Shown one piece after another: positions 36,801 through 49,484 of a stretch of DNA of 64,000 nt. The notes under the pieces were generated by a model that was not told the DNA's origin, did not search any database, and saw nothing but the letters and a program-made list of their open reading frames with translations. A program made the position numbers and the translations under genes. The DNA comes from Musa acuminata AAA Group (taxonomy: Eukaryota > Streptophyta > Magnoliopsida > Zingiberales > Musaceae). The stretch lies in assembly GCF_036884655.1 (NCBI RefSeq), contig NC_088357.1:46986001-47050000 (forward strand). Reading direction: 5' to 3'. Position 1 is the first letter of the stretch, and each line of letters starts with the position of its first letter.

Positions 36801-39800
36801 CTTCTATCCTGCATCAGTCATATCAGAGTTCTTTTATGATAAGTCATATTAGAGGACATGATTTCATGTTGCAACATAAATCCTAGATAACATGGATGTT
36901 AAGTAAAAAGTGGTGCCCCACAATTAAGATAAAGGGTTTTACAGTGAGCAGGAACCATATATCTTTAAGGAAAATAAAAAAACACATTTTTGAAGAATTT
37001 GGAGTACACCAGAAAATCGTAACCTTACTCGCTAATTGCAGCACAGAAAATCACAGAAGTGACACCTTCAAATAGATGGATCCATTTTCTTCTCTCATTT
37101 CTCTGGCCTCCTACATCATAAAGCCTGTAAACTTCACCACTTTTTCTGCTCTCACCTACGGGACTGCAGAATAAAAGACAGGAGTAAGATGTCACTTGCA
37201 CAATATTTAACATTATAGAAAACAAGCATAAAATTTTTCTAGTGTGTGTCCTTTTAATCAGGTTTGACCATATAAAAACGAGTTGCCTTGAATGACCATA
37301 GCAACAATAAGCAATTGGATTGATATGACAGAAGAATAGAATCCTTCAGTCAGAAAAGTAAAAGAGACCAAGGGAAGATGATCTGTGGCTATCTGTGCTA
37401 TGCTTTAATATAGAACTGCCCTACCATGATCCTTCCCCTATCTAGTATTGGAAACAACAAAACATACTTCAGTCCTCAAACCAACTAAACGCACATGCTA
37501 CTGGTTCAATTTTCTGCACTTTATAAAAGAATATTATTTCTAGTTTGTGCTACAATGACATACAGAATAACAATTCAGTAGCCAAAATGTTGTCACTTAA
37601 CTTTGGACACTTTTCAATTAAAAAAGCCTGGTATAAATGGATAAAAAGTTAATTTATTGCTCCAATAACGAGTTCATGTTAGATGTCATTTCATAGCCAT
37701 CTAAATTACATAATCACAATTCCAAATCTGAGAATAAGGTTTTTCAATGGATTGAACAACAAGACCCTATTATTTAAAGGCACAAACTGACTCATAACTT
37801 GACTCACCCTAAACTCATCCAAATGCCAACTTAACTTGGTTTTACAAGTTGATTTAAACAATAAGGTTGACTTATTTCACAATACAGATTATACAAGAAA
37901 GATATGGAAATAGACAAATGCGCACACAAATAGCAAACCAATTGTGGATTCAAGTTGGGTTTTCATTTTTGATATTGAAAGAAAAATGTGTGCAACACTT
38001 TGGGCACAAATACCAGACCAAGATTGAATAAGACATTTATCAAAGTAAAGTTCAATATCCTCCTCACGCATTAACATCACCAAGTCTGACCAGACTAAAA
38101 GAACAGTGACAAAGATAATCAACTAATAAAGATGAATCTCAAAGAAAGCAGTTAGATAAAGGTGACCTGAATTGGATCTCTACAACACCAGTAGTTCGTA
38201 CTCTGGCATGAAGAACATCTTCCTGCAGTATTAAGAGCTGATATCGTAAGAGAACCGAATAGTTCGGGCAAATATAGAGTATACAGTTCAAAAGTTCATT
38301 GAAACTTTTGTGGCACAGATACATCTAAAAGCAAACTTACTCTTCAAGAACACTAAGAAAAGACAAAATTAGTTGGTTATCAAGGATGAAAGCTAAATCA
38401 AGGTCTAACAAACAGAAATCCAAAAAAATGAACTCATAAATGATGATCTCAAATATGATTTTCTCATCATAAAACATAATCGAAGTGAGTTGCAACCATC
38501 TCCAAGTCCTTATTCAACACTACGTGTTATAATTTCCCATAAGTAACTACAATATGTGGAATAGACATCATTTTTCCATTGTTCCTGATAATCCTGAAGT
38601 TCTGCCAGTACTTGCCACATAGGTTCAATACAGAAATGAATTAACTTTTGTACAACTTAGAACATCACAAAAAATTAAAACTAGTTTCTAGGTTAATTCC
38701 CTTCAGATCACCAAACTTGAATTACGAGAGTAAAGAATCAAACAACTTTAAATTGCTCTTTACCCATTACTTCAAAATACAAAACTTGCTTTCACCTCAC
38801 TCCCAGTAGTCAAATTGGATAGTAGGCAAAGGAAAAAACGAAAAATAAAATATTGTCAATTTAGAGTTATAATGTGTCTGTACTAGAAGATTGACCTTAT
38901 ATTTAAAAAAATGCTTGAACAGTTTCAGCAATGTTAATTGTAGCATAGAAAGAGTCTCGTTTCCATGAAGCACAATGGAGTGGGTAAAAGAAAGAAATGG
39001 TTCAAAATATTACCTTTGTTGGAATATAATTTACTTCAGAAAATCGTTCTAGATTCTCCATAAAATACTGAGCACAATCTGGGACTTGTAATATGTTCCC
39101 ATGAGAATAAGTTTCCTGCAAGTGATTTCAACCATCAAAGATGCACCAAAGGACCACGATAAATGAGAATCTTAGAAATTCATTAGTCATAAAAATATCA
39201 ACCTGAATAGCAGTGTCATTCCATAAAGTCACAATCTCTTTTGCAATTTCTTTAGTAAGGCAAGGAGAGTCCATCCTGCTTCCAATTTCTGACAATTTTT
39301 CACCAATCTCCTGACATCAAAAGGAGCACATTATCACGTATAAATGCTACTATCAGTGTATAAGCTTGATAATCAAGAAATTAATTAACTAGATGTGTTG
39401 TCCATGTTCAGAGCACAGCAAAGAGAAAAATATAACTATGGAAGCTATATTTGGCATCTTTGTGGGAAAATCAACAAAACATACACAAAAGTAAAGGCCA
39501 TGTGCCTATTTCATATAGAATTTTCATTTTATTAGCTCAAAGAAGGCACAAAAATGACAACGAATAACAATAAAGCCTCAAGTCCCAACTATACGGATAT
39601 ACATGTAAGTAAGCATATCCATTAAAATGAATAATAAGAAACTTATTCAACTGCATAAAGTAAATAGGACTTGTCTCAAACTGAAAAAGTTCAGCAGAAA
39701 ATTTTTCGCGGGCAAACTTTTGCCTAGTTAGTCTGTGATATCCCAGAGCTTATTACAATAAATCTTTAAAATCTGAATTCACGGCACAGAAAAGTTAGCA

Positions 39801-42800
39801 TATTGTTAAAATTATATAGAATCAACACTTCTATGAAATGTCCTGATTGACTAACAACAACTACTTAGTCTATGTTATACATCATAAAAAGTAAAGTTAG
39901 ATTACAAGTTAAAGATCCAAAATAAACTATAAGAATGTGTTTCCAAGTATAAGCTCCTTACACAAGGCTTCACAAGTAGCAAAAACTGAAATAATTAATT
40001 ATGCAGAATACATTCCTATTTCTATAAATTCAATGTTAAAGACAGTAGCAAAAGAAGGCATAAGCAAACCTTATTATCAGCGCGTACAACATACTTCAAA
40101 GAATTTGGTTCATTTTCTGCCAATTCTTTTGCTCCGTCGTACAATATCTGTTTAGAGCCAACCAATTTAGAGCATGGAATAATACATATAATCATGCAAC
40201 AGAAATTTTGAGTCCAAAACTTATATAAGGCCAAACTCTTCACTCTTCACATAAGAGAAAAAAACAAACACACCCTTTATAGTAGTGCGTACTTTAATTG
40301 TCTGATACACGTTAGCATGGATAACTGATGTATAACTTCTTAGCTCCGCCTCATCAAACCCAGTTTGGAAGAGAAGCCTTATCTGTATAACAATCAAGCC
40401 CAAGAAACATATGTCTCACTGCAACTCAGCGAAAAGAAAGAAGAAATTTGTAATCCGACCTGCTTAAAAATTGTAGACTTTCCTGACTCTCCAGCACCTT
40501 TAGTTCAAAAAGAGAAACAAAATTAAAAACAAGATGAAAAGAATATAACATAGTGTTAAGAGGTAAAAGTTAATGTGCAGAGAAAAAAGGAAATGTTATT
40601 TTGGGCAGAGAAAAAAAATAAAAGATGATAAAACTTAAGTTGGTTTCATTTAACTTCTCTGATCCAATTATATACCAACAGCTGCTGCTTTCAAATGGCA
40701 AAAAGCTGTAGGAAATGGAAATGAACTTGAAGTCATTGAATTAAAAAAAAAATCCCAATTTAACAGCTAGAATAAGCTAACCAGTTAAGAACACGGTAAA
40801 AATTTAAGTATCACAAAAGTCTGCAGTCTGCACAATCAACCAACCTTCATGATCCCCAATTTATCAACGGATTACCGAGGGTTGGCTAGAGTCAGTCAGA
40901 AATTGGTTTCAGTTCGCTGATCCAACCAGTATGGCAGACAAAAAATCCGGATCTTTTGATTCAAGGAGATCGAGCAGGATTGATCTCAATCCTTAATTCT
41001 ATGACAGAGCATGAAGATATTGCAACCTCACAAACCTGGGTGCCAAGGTAACCTAAGAACTAAGAAAAGCTAGGAAAATCTCCAAAGAAGGGATAGGCAA
41101 AGATCCTGTGTCTCCTGGTGCTTTACATGAAGTGATTAGAAGGAAGATTACGATGATTCAACTTAAGAAAAAGGACTTTAGATTTGTCAAATAGGAGATG
41201 CAACCCAAAGCATTAAATATATTGGAACATTGAAAAAAGACAGAAATATATAATCTTATCCCATATAACTGTGCCAATTTTGAACAGCATAGTTGATTAA
41301 CATGGTATCTATCACTGGCAACACAAATCCAACGCAGGTTATCAATTATTTTTATTAGCACAATGCATAAAACAAGAAGGTAACAGGTTGTCTAAATTGT
41401 GCTTCAAGAGCTGAATGCATAAAGTACGAGATTCCAACATTCAGTCCATCAAGACACTCTTTCATCAGCTCTGATGAACTTTAATCAGAATGAAATTCTA
41501 CAAATAGGCAACAGGTATAGGTATCATAGTAATGTGTCAGTTACCTTGTAAATGACCATGTTGTATTAAGCATAAATTTCTCAATATGAATAGGCTGAAG
41601 AATCTATAACCTAATATTTATGTCCGATTAAAGGAGCATACCACCTGATCCCATATTGGGAATCTTTAGATACTTTACATCTACCAATCTCATTTGACAC
41701 TGTAATTATTCAAAGAAAATTATGATCTTTAATCACAAAAGAAATTTGACCTTAGAAGTACAAGCTTTATATCTCAACGGTCTAGATAGATCAATGTACC
41801 ACATATCAAAATAATGTCACATTGATAACTCATTAGGTTTATAGGATATGGATGACATGTTATCGAAGCCTGATCCTCTTAACATATATCTTCTGAACAT
41901 CTATGATCCCTAATGAAACAGACTATACACAAAAGTTTAATTTACCTTCATAAAGCCAGCCCAGGGCATAACAAGGGCCTAATCAGTCATAAAACTGCCC
42001 TTCCAACCATCAAAAGAGTCTAAATAATGGTCAACCCACTTGGGGCAGCCTGCTGCCAAACATGGCAAACTACTGCAATATTTTATAGCTCAAAATTTAC
42101 ATTAGTTTAACATATTTCAGTTTGTGGAAGCTCAATTGTCTTATTCTAACAGCAGTCCAGCTTGAAGAGTAATCCTATGCAATTTAGCAGAAAGGAACCA
42201 AAAGCTGCTCAACTGATCCAGCCTTAAAAGGGAGTCAATATCTCAACACTAGGAAAAATAAAGGAGTAAAAGAGACATTTAGGCTAACTGCTCCTCAGCT
42301 AGGAAAGAAAGTCTTACATAACCATCATCCCTATGCCTTTCCTATGAGAATTAGGAAAGGTAATACAAGCTGCCTAGCCTGATATATTTTTCTATTCTTT
42401 TAGTGATTTTAATTGAGTTTTCAGTGTATTTTTAATGGCCATTTTAAGAAGTCATTAAAATCCTATTATAAGGTAAAGTTGTACTATCGAATAATACAAG
42501 ACAAGAATTAAAATTTTGATTTGATAATTGGTACCACAGTTTGTTGTCAACTGAACTGTCACAATATTGAGGCATATCATGTCTTGGGATGTTAGGGGTC
42601 AATATTATATGGGAGGGGAGCCATGGAGAAGCAAGGATTCCCACATTACATTGATGAGCAGAACAAACAAAATTGTGCAAAGCAATGGATAAGAGGGAGG
42701 CATTGACAAGGCTACAACCCACAAGGAGGGGTACAAATGCCGTGGATCAGGCGTTGGCGCTGGTAGTGGCTGTACCATCAGCAATTAATGGTGGTGGAAG

Positions 42801-44653
42801 CCAACAAATTCAATTTGGCCTGGTTTCATTTGTAATGATTTATAGATGTAGACCACCCTCTTTCTAACTGATTGATCCCATTTTTTTCTTTTCTTAAGAT
42901 GTAGGTGTGGATTCTTTTTTTTCTTCTTTTAGAAAGACTCCAACCAAACCAGACTTCAGGACTCGATTTTTTTCTCTTTAACAAGGAACCAAGTCGGATG
43001 CTTTTAGGGCTCGTGAGGAATCACGAGCCCCCTCTTTGCACTATAGTGCGGTTGTCGTTGTGCTTACTTCCTCTCCACATTGTCGCTCACCTCATCTCTA
43101 GTATTTCTCTTCACCTCTTCTTCTTCTACTCCTCTTCCTCCACCACCTTCTCCTTCTCCTTCCTCCTTTTTCCTTATTCGTTCTTCCTTCTCCCTTTTTC
43201 TTCCTTCCTCCTCCCTTCGTCTCCCTTTTTCTTCCTTCCTCCTCCCTACTTCTCCTTTCTTTCTCCTTTTTATTGATCGGAGCTCTCTTCTTGTAATTAT
43301 TTTCATCTTAAGCTCATGATTTCATTTTTAGCATTAGTTGTTGATTTACAAATTTTTCCTCATCTAATTTCTTGACAAGATGAAGTCGGATCTATGTGCA
43401 TCTAGCATGGATTTATCTGATTCTAAGTCGGATATCCTCATATTGATATATATTTACGTAAACCCAGTAAAGATCCATATGGTTTCAACCAATATACCTC
43501 CGGGATTTAACTGAGAACCATGCAGATTTAAACTTGATCTCTAGTCTAGAATTGTATAGATCTATCCACATTTGTCTTCGACGCTAACACTAAAGAGATG
43601 ATTAATATAGGGAAGACAATTGCAAAGTAGTTCAGTTCCAATCGCATCCCTCCAGATGTAACTCAAGACCATTAATACTGAGCCATAGTGACCACCATAT
43701 GAAAGTATGATCCCAAGTTACAATCTATTACTTCTTATGACAAGAAGTACCCCGATAAATAAGTTGAGAAATCCAAAACTAAAATCACAAATTTCCTATA
43801 TATTATACTAGAATCTTTTTCATATATCAATCAATATTTAATCAAATTCCCGATATGTGAGACAATCAAGGTTTGATGGAGACTTGGTCATTGAGATTGC
43901 AAAACATCAATGACATGAAAATTCATGTAGCTGACCCTAAATGGTTGTTGCAAATGGTCAAGATTAGCCCAAAAAACGATTAATGCAAATCAGGTGTTTT
44001 CTTCTGTTTTCTATTAAAAAACACAGTATGTTTCAGGTAATTTGCTAGAGACTATCATATTTTTCCGCATTATGAAATCTTATTTCTCAACTATTACCTG
44101 GGACCATATTAGTACACAAATAATGTGTCACAGGTAAATTGAAATAATTACAATTAGTAAAGGCCTGGTATCGGTAAAAGTCTACCAGCTGATAGAACTC
44201 ATTTTTTTGTCATTTCTGATGCATGCAATAAGAATAAGGACATGAACCACAACTGAAAAGACAAAAGATCACAACCAACACTTAGATCTTGTGTTGCCAT
44301 TTACTTAGTTCAATTGTCAATGGGGAATTAATGGCATTATATTATGTATTAAGATATTCATATATATTGTTAATCATACCAAGAAGCAAAAGCTTATGGA
44401 TATGCTGTTCAGCCTTTGTTTCTTCAGCAATCCGGCTATCAATTTTTGCAGCCTGAAATAAGCAAAGTAGAGAAGAAACAAATTGAGAACATAACCTCCA
44501 TGACATAAAATGATATTACAGCAAGCTATTGGAGGTTAAGATTTCCATCAGACTTAAGTTGTTGAATATAAGAAGTAGATGGGAAATTACTTGTTTGTTC
44601 TCGTCAGAATCAACCTCATTCAATGGTTGTTGTCTACTGCAGAATGAGCCCAT
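27835..44653 (-). CDS. Heterotrimeric G protein alpha subunit
   Basis: Thirteen minus-strand exons join in frame to 384 residues (Arabidopsis GPA1 has 383): 44653-44591, 44452-44380, 40497-40460, 40382-40293, 40147-40070, 39310-39203, 39115-39014, 38222-38167, 37163-37029, 34112-34019, 33926-33867, 33791-33712 and 28012-27835. It starts MGSFCSR, with Gly2 and Cys5 for myristoylation and palmitoylation at the plasma membrane. GTP-site motifs are GAGESGKST (46-54), [12 protein letters not shown] with Arg191, [12 protein letters not shown] with Gln223, and NKFD (288-291). The C-terminus carries TALDQ and ends EAGLL. Plant G-alpha binds G-beta-gamma, spontaneously exchanges nucleotide, and is restrained by RGS proteins in many species; it affects growth and defence (rice D1/RGA1). 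Introns 3 (3.9 kb), 9 (2.9 kb) and 12 (5.7 kb) are large and transposon-rich. A 5'-UTR intron is possible upstream. Confidence 0.96.
29879..30205. repeat. Imperfect tandem duplication in G-alpha intron 12
   Basis: The block TTTACAAATC... CAATGTTAAYAG... CTAAGAAACACC... GTAAC... TTTCTTCTCTC... GGTGCAAAATAT appears twice with a period of about 188 bp (starts near 29879 and 30067). The right copy ends next to the LINE tail. Confidence 0.65.
30208..31665 (-). mobile_element. RTE-type LINE remnant, interrupted by a MITE
   Basis: Minus-strand translation from about 31.64 kb resembles an RTE endonuclease: [39 protein letters not shown] and [16 protein letters not shown]. It continues to [14 protein letters not shown] at 31.15 kb, is broken by MITE B, and resumes [15 protein letters not shown] and FKRTRVRKK on the other side. 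The 3' end reads FHVADPKK with a TTGTTGTTATTGTTG tail at about 30.2 kb. The reverse transcriptase domain is missing. It sits in G-alpha intron 12, antisense to nothing: it has the same strand as the host gene. Confidence 0.65.
30797..31133. mobile_element. hAT-type MITE, copy B (TACCG family)
   Basis: A 337-bp element nested inside the RTE LINE. Termini CAGGGTTCT and AGAACCCTG are perfect 9-bp inverted repeats. Flanks GTCACAAT (30789-30796) and GTCATAAT (31134-31141) form an 8-bp duplication with one mismatch. The interior is packed with GGTATG, GGTACGTAC and TACCG words. Confidence 0.82.
31671..32229. mobile_element. hAT-type MITE, copy C (TACCG family, long form)
   Basis: A 559-bp element in G-alpha intron 12 with perfect 8-bp inverted ends CAAGGATT/AATCCTTG. 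Flanks ATACCTAT and AAACCTAC match at 6 of 8 positions, so the duplication is weaker than in the other copies. The outer parts carry the family's TACCG words. The centre (about 31801-31990) is a GC-rich insert not seen in copies A, D and E and is itself a long hairpin. Confidence 0.72.
32420..32700 (+). pseudogene. Retrotransposon gag fragment in G-alpha intron 12
   Basis: Plus-strand translation gives [20 protein letters not shown], then [16 protein letters not shown], like the gag of plant Ty3/gypsy elements (ELENFLWDMEQYF... TSMYLxGDAKLWW). Frameshifts and stops interrupt it. It is antisense to the host gene. Faint further retroelement-like sequence may continue to about 33.3 kb. Confidence 0.5.
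35330..35462 (+). mobile_element. RTE LINE 3'-end fragment in G-alpha intron 9
   Basis: Plus-strand translation gives [16 protein letters not shown], a stop, then LRH, followed by a CTTGTTGTGTTG tail. This matches the LINE 3' terminus (…DRAQWRSRIHVADPK…). Antisense to the host gene. Confidence 0.5.
43070..43280. repeat. CT-rich low-complexity tract in G-alpha intron 3
   Basis: About 200 bp of C/T with repeated TTCTTCCTTCCTCCTCCC-like words. It produces a long highly charged frame on the complementary strand, which is an artefact. Confidence 0.7.
43925..43970 (+). mobile_element. Tiny RTE LINE tail in G-alpha intron 3
   Basis: The plus strand reads [10 protein letters not shown], the last residues of the LINE frame, with no recognisable body. 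Confidence 0.3.
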
Positions 44654-45760
44654 GCTTTCTACTACAAAGTAAAGCATGGAAATCATACTATAAGCACCAC
44701 ATCAAGTTTCTCGAATGAACTTTGAAAGGATAGCCTCATTCTGAGGTCAAATGAGCTGCAAATAGACAATTGTTAGAATGTGCCAACATATTAAAAACGG
44801 CGAAGCTAAAGAGTACCGTGGTGAATTATTAATTAAAAGGTCAACTTTAAAGAACATATACTGCTTATAAATCTGGGCATGAAAATTAATGATGTGGGAA
44901 GTTCACCAAGTTATTAGAACATAGTGTGTTTATGAGGTAACTAATCGTGTCATATATTCATAGATTGCTCAACATAAACTGCCGTCCACAAGTAGTTCCA
45001 TTAGTTAAAGTGTTGTCAAAATCAATAAGAGCTAAAAGCACCAAAGTTCTCAAACACCCAAGGCGCTAAGCGGACTTCAGTGAAGCAAGGCACTAGGCAA
45101 TATAAAAATTACAAAAAATATATAATTAAGGATAAATACAATCATTAAAATAAAAAATACACAAGAGGGGTGACTGAAAGCAGAGGAAGGCATAGGACGA
45201 GATCAGCTGAGAATAGGGAAAGGCAGGGGAATTGGGGGAGACAGAGGAGACCGGTTGAGGACTGAGAGCAGGGGAATTGGGTGAGGGGGACGAGGTGGTT
45301 GCCGGGTATCGCCAGGAGGAGGAGGAGAACAAGAGGGAAAAAGAGGGAGAGCGAAGGGGCGAGAAGGTGGCTACGGCGAGAGAGTGAGCGAGTACCGCCG
45401 GGGAGTGGGGGGAATGCCGGAAGGGCGATAAGGAGAGAGAGAGAGAAAGGGAGGAGGAGGTGGGGCGTCGGGAGGTAAAGATCCAGCAGAGAGAGAGAAA
45501 GAGAGAACGGGGCCTTGAACCACCGCCGGAACAGAGAGAGGGCGGCAGAACCGTTGGGAGAGACAGGAAGATAGCGAGGGCGTCAAAAGAAAGGGACGTA
45601 CCGCCGTCCGCGAGAAGGGAGGCACCGTCGGAGATAATGCCACCTCGCGCACGAATGCCGGTCGTCGATCGTCGGCCGCCTTGCACGCGATCGGAAGGAG
45701 GAAAGCTGGGAAGATTAGGTTTTCCTGCCAAGACGGCGCCGAGCGGCGGGTGGGGGGGTG
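44654..45760 (-). promoter_or_regulatory. Probable 5' leader and promoter of the G-alpha gene
   Basis: A GC-rich, minus-strand CT-rich block (45230-45740) suggests a transcription start region. An acceptor-like CTTTGTAG lies a few bases before the ATG, and CTGCAG-like acceptors lie further up, so a 5'-UTR intron is plausible. The 201-residue minus-strand frame here has no family resemblance and is taken as untranslated leader. An AAGGCGCTAAGCGG...GGCACTAGGC patch at 45060-45100 resembles the edge of an unidentified repeat. Confidence 0.35.
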
Positions 45761-48700
45761 GAAAGGGTTATGTTTTCATTAGATTTGATCAAATCAGGTG
45801 GCTCGAACCAATGATATGATCAAATCATTGACCGATCTGATCACACCAATTGACTCGAATCAGGATCTGATCAAATCTAAAAATCCGATCAGATGCACCG
45901 TTCTTATTCGTATATCGTTTATACGAATATGTTTGTAGCCATTTATTATTCAGCAATTCATTTATGGGTTCGGTTAATCTCTACGAATGCATCCCAATCC
46001 GACAAAAGAAGAACAGAGCCAATCATCATCTTTGTGAACTGTAGTAGTCCACCCAACTTCAATGTTGGGAAAATTGCCTAATTTTCAAGAACAACCTTAT
46101 TTTTAGCATTATCCTCTATCTTGACATTGATATTCTATAATTTCCTACATATATGGAAAAATTGACATAGAAATATTTCATAATCCCTATATCCATATGA
46201 ATTCAGGCCATAAGGAATAAAAGTTACAATAAGAAAACACTTTCAAATGAGTTTTTTCTTAGAATAATATTGAATTAATCATTAAAAACTCATGAGACCA
46301 AACCTGAAAAGGATGAGAAATGATACGTCTAACAATTATGATCCCCGCACTTCTCCCAATAAGGGACATTCGAAGTGGTGCTGAGTACTATCAGTAAACC
46401 ATTCTGCAATACAAGCATAGAAAATTTGTAGTAATCTCCAGTTTAATCTATTGATACGTAGCAGGCAAGAAATAAATGGCAACAGTTGTTGTATACTGCC
46501 ATTAAAACAGCTGAGATTGTTCCAAATCACCTCATTGTCAGAAGCACACCTTAAATTACATGCCGATTCAAAAGAAAATTCACCTGATTTGTGGAGAATG
46601 CAAGAGCTTCACAAAGAACCTTCAGAATAGAGATTAACATTGTAGAACGAGGATGACTCACAATTCAATCACCATCTTTACAAACACCAAACACCTGAGC
46701 CAGAGGTTTGGAGGATAATACATATTCAATTCAATCACTCATAACCAAATCACCATTCATTCCGACACAAATGTGAAGATACAAAATTTTTTGTCATCTC
46801 AATCACTCATAACCAAATCACTACTCATTCCACACAAATGTGAAGATACAAAATGTTTTGGCATCCTGGCAACTTCCACTTCCTCATATCTTTTGCTATT
46901 GCTGTTGTACCAAGTTTCTCAAGCTAATTGATTTAAATTTCAAGCTCAGAAACGTGTCAGTCTGCTGATGCTTCTTTCCAAACTGCATTTGCATGTAGAG
47001 GAAAGTGCAAGCTTCCTCAGATAATATGTGTGCAACAGCGTGGTGCACAGAACAATGTCATTGATATGCTAACATGAGTACCCATGGCCATAGAAATAAG
47101 TGCCCATCTCACTAATCCATGCCTCATACCTAACCAAGCATCATGAGCTATACCGTTCATGTATAAAAGTCCAGGAACATAATAAATATATTGACGATTA
47201 AGCGAAACAGTGCATAGAAATGTTTGACACAACTTTTGTACACTTTGGTTTCCCCATAAGAAACTTACATACAATCAGAAATCTCGATTATGATAAACAT
47301 GACTAAACTAGGATTACAAAGAGGAACAACAATGCTAAATTTTGGTTAATTTTTTAACAAAGAAAAATTCTAGAAACAAGGCCTCTGTTTGAAGACAAGC
47401 TTTGACATCGTAACTGAAACAAAATAAACATGTCTAACAAGTGAAATTTCTATATCAAGATGCAATGCAAGAAGGTTCTTTGAGTGTAAATCAAATAAGG
47501 AGTGTAAATCAATAAATCACACAGCACTGAACCAATCCACAGAATGAGCTATAATAAAATCAAGTGGATCATCAGCAAGTTGCTAGAGTGGAAGTTATCT
47601 ATATAATTTGAGTCCACTAATATGAAAATTATTCTGCTGCAATTTGGGTTGATGATCTTGGGGGGGGAACTAGAAGCAGTCACTTTTGCTACTAAATGAT
47701 GCAGCATGTGGAGAAAAAGATCACCTAATCACGCTGACAGTAAATGAATCTTTCAAACTACTTGCTAATCCTACATGAGCCAACCAGAAAAGAGTAATGC
47801 CACAAGTACTGTTTAATTCTGTTGACAAACCTTGTGCCACATCATAAATTGAATGGTCAAGCAGCCAAAAAAAAAATGTTCATGTCTAGTAAGGCTTACA
47901 GGAAGAAATAATCCCTTGTTTCCACTTAAGTTACTACAAATCCTGTAGCCAACCTACAAACGGTATTGCTTATAGATCCTCGTCACAGTCATCCATGAGT
48001 ACAACTAAATTATTAGTGTGAGGGTCTAACAGAAACTGTGTGATTCAAACAATTGAAGCAACCTGTAATGTGTACATATATATGATTTCCAAATAGTTAT
48101 GCATAATTGTGCCTTTGTACATTATTTTAGACTTAAATGACAAACCATAAACTTCTGCTATTTAGATAATCCATTTAATTCAAGAGTTAATTTAGTACAA
48201 ACTGGTTCTTCAGCTAGGTCACAGTCATTCTTATTTGCTCTCAAAAAGTATAACTGCTGGGATTCTGGAGCCTCCAATCATTGAAAAGGACAATTGTTCC
48301 TTTTCCACCTTTCAATTGATAAGTAGATAACAAAAAATAGGCAATTTCCGGAAAATTTAAAATTTTGCAAGCTTTCCAAAACACCAACTACTTGGTCTTA
48401 CAAAAAATCTAAACTCAGAATAATTAAAAAGCACCATATCCAACACCATCTTCTTTAGCTTCTGAGTTGCCACCAATGTTTTCACTGACGTTAAACAAGC
48501 TCTAGAATTCCATTATTTTCTCAGCTTGAACAACCCAATTTGAAAAAGCAACATGCTACTTTGTGGAAACTGAAAGGTTTAGAGAATGTATACAGGAAAC
48601 CTAAATATTAGGAGACCTGTTGCTGCTGCTGCTTAGAGAGTATCACAGCAATTCATTTCACTCAGACCTAGTAAAGTTATATATAGTGACACCACATTAT

Positions 48701-49484
48701 CTTTGCATTAAGAGAAGCATTTTGAGTGAAAGAATTGACTTACCAATTTTAGGTCTGTTACAATGACTCACTGCCACAAGTTTCACTAAACTGCATCTTG
48801 TCTGATCCATGAAACAAATATATTTGAATGTACTCAGAAAGACTGAGAGCAGCTGTTTCCTTTCTCACTTGTTATTCAAAATGATCCAATTCCAGTGACA
48901 AAGGAACTAACATACTAGTTATTGGTGTGGTCAAAAACATGGGTGCTGTGTTGGATGCGTCTGTACTTAGCAATTCAATTCAAGGCTCAGAACAAAGCAA
49001 CTAAAACAACAATCACCAGCTGTTTAATCAAATCAGTTCTTATCAAAAAGCAAAAATCTAAGCAGGTAGAACAAAGAGCAGATTTTATATCAGAATTTTA
49101 TTTAAGTCAGGCTACATTTTAAAATAAGTACAATATGATAATTATATCCGACAGATGATTAAGCTATACATATCATGTCCCTTGCATATAAATGCTGGTT
49201 ACACCGTGCTTAGCATGCGAAAATATTATCCTGCCTCCAACCAACAAAAGGTACATAATTCATATAGCAGGTGATCCTCACTTTTACAGGATTTTTGCTA
49301 CACCTCAAGAATTGAAGTACATGGTCAGCCAGTAAAAGTGAATCAGTTTGCGGGCATACTTCAGCAGTTATAGGAAATAAGACCTACAGATAGTACCTTC
49401 CTAACTACAAAAGGCAACATGCAAAACTAAAAAAGACAACACTCTCTACTAACACAAACAGTTAAAAAAGAGGACAATATCTTA
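45761..49484. other. Intergenic between G-alpha and trihelix genes
   Basis: No gene is supported in about 3.7 kb. A cluster of GATCAAATC words occurs at 45784-45895. A 68-bp tandem duplication (46732-46866) is the only other clear structure. The part next to 49484 should include the 3' UTR of the trihelix gene. Confidence 0.45.
46732..46866. repeat. 68-bp tandem duplication
   Basis: CAATCACTCATAACCAAATC followed by ACTCATTC-like and CACAAATGTGAAGATACAAAAT occurs twice head to tail with a few differences. Confidence 0.8.

Noticed and set aside
43064..43306. Highly charged Glu/Lys/Arg frame
   Set aside because: Complement of a CT-rich tract within a G-alpha intron.
45126..45731. 201-residue minus-strand frame rich in Ser, Pro and Leu
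   Set aside because: CT-rich leader-like DNA upstream of the G-alpha gene; no domain, low-complexity composition, and equal-length frames occur on the other strand.
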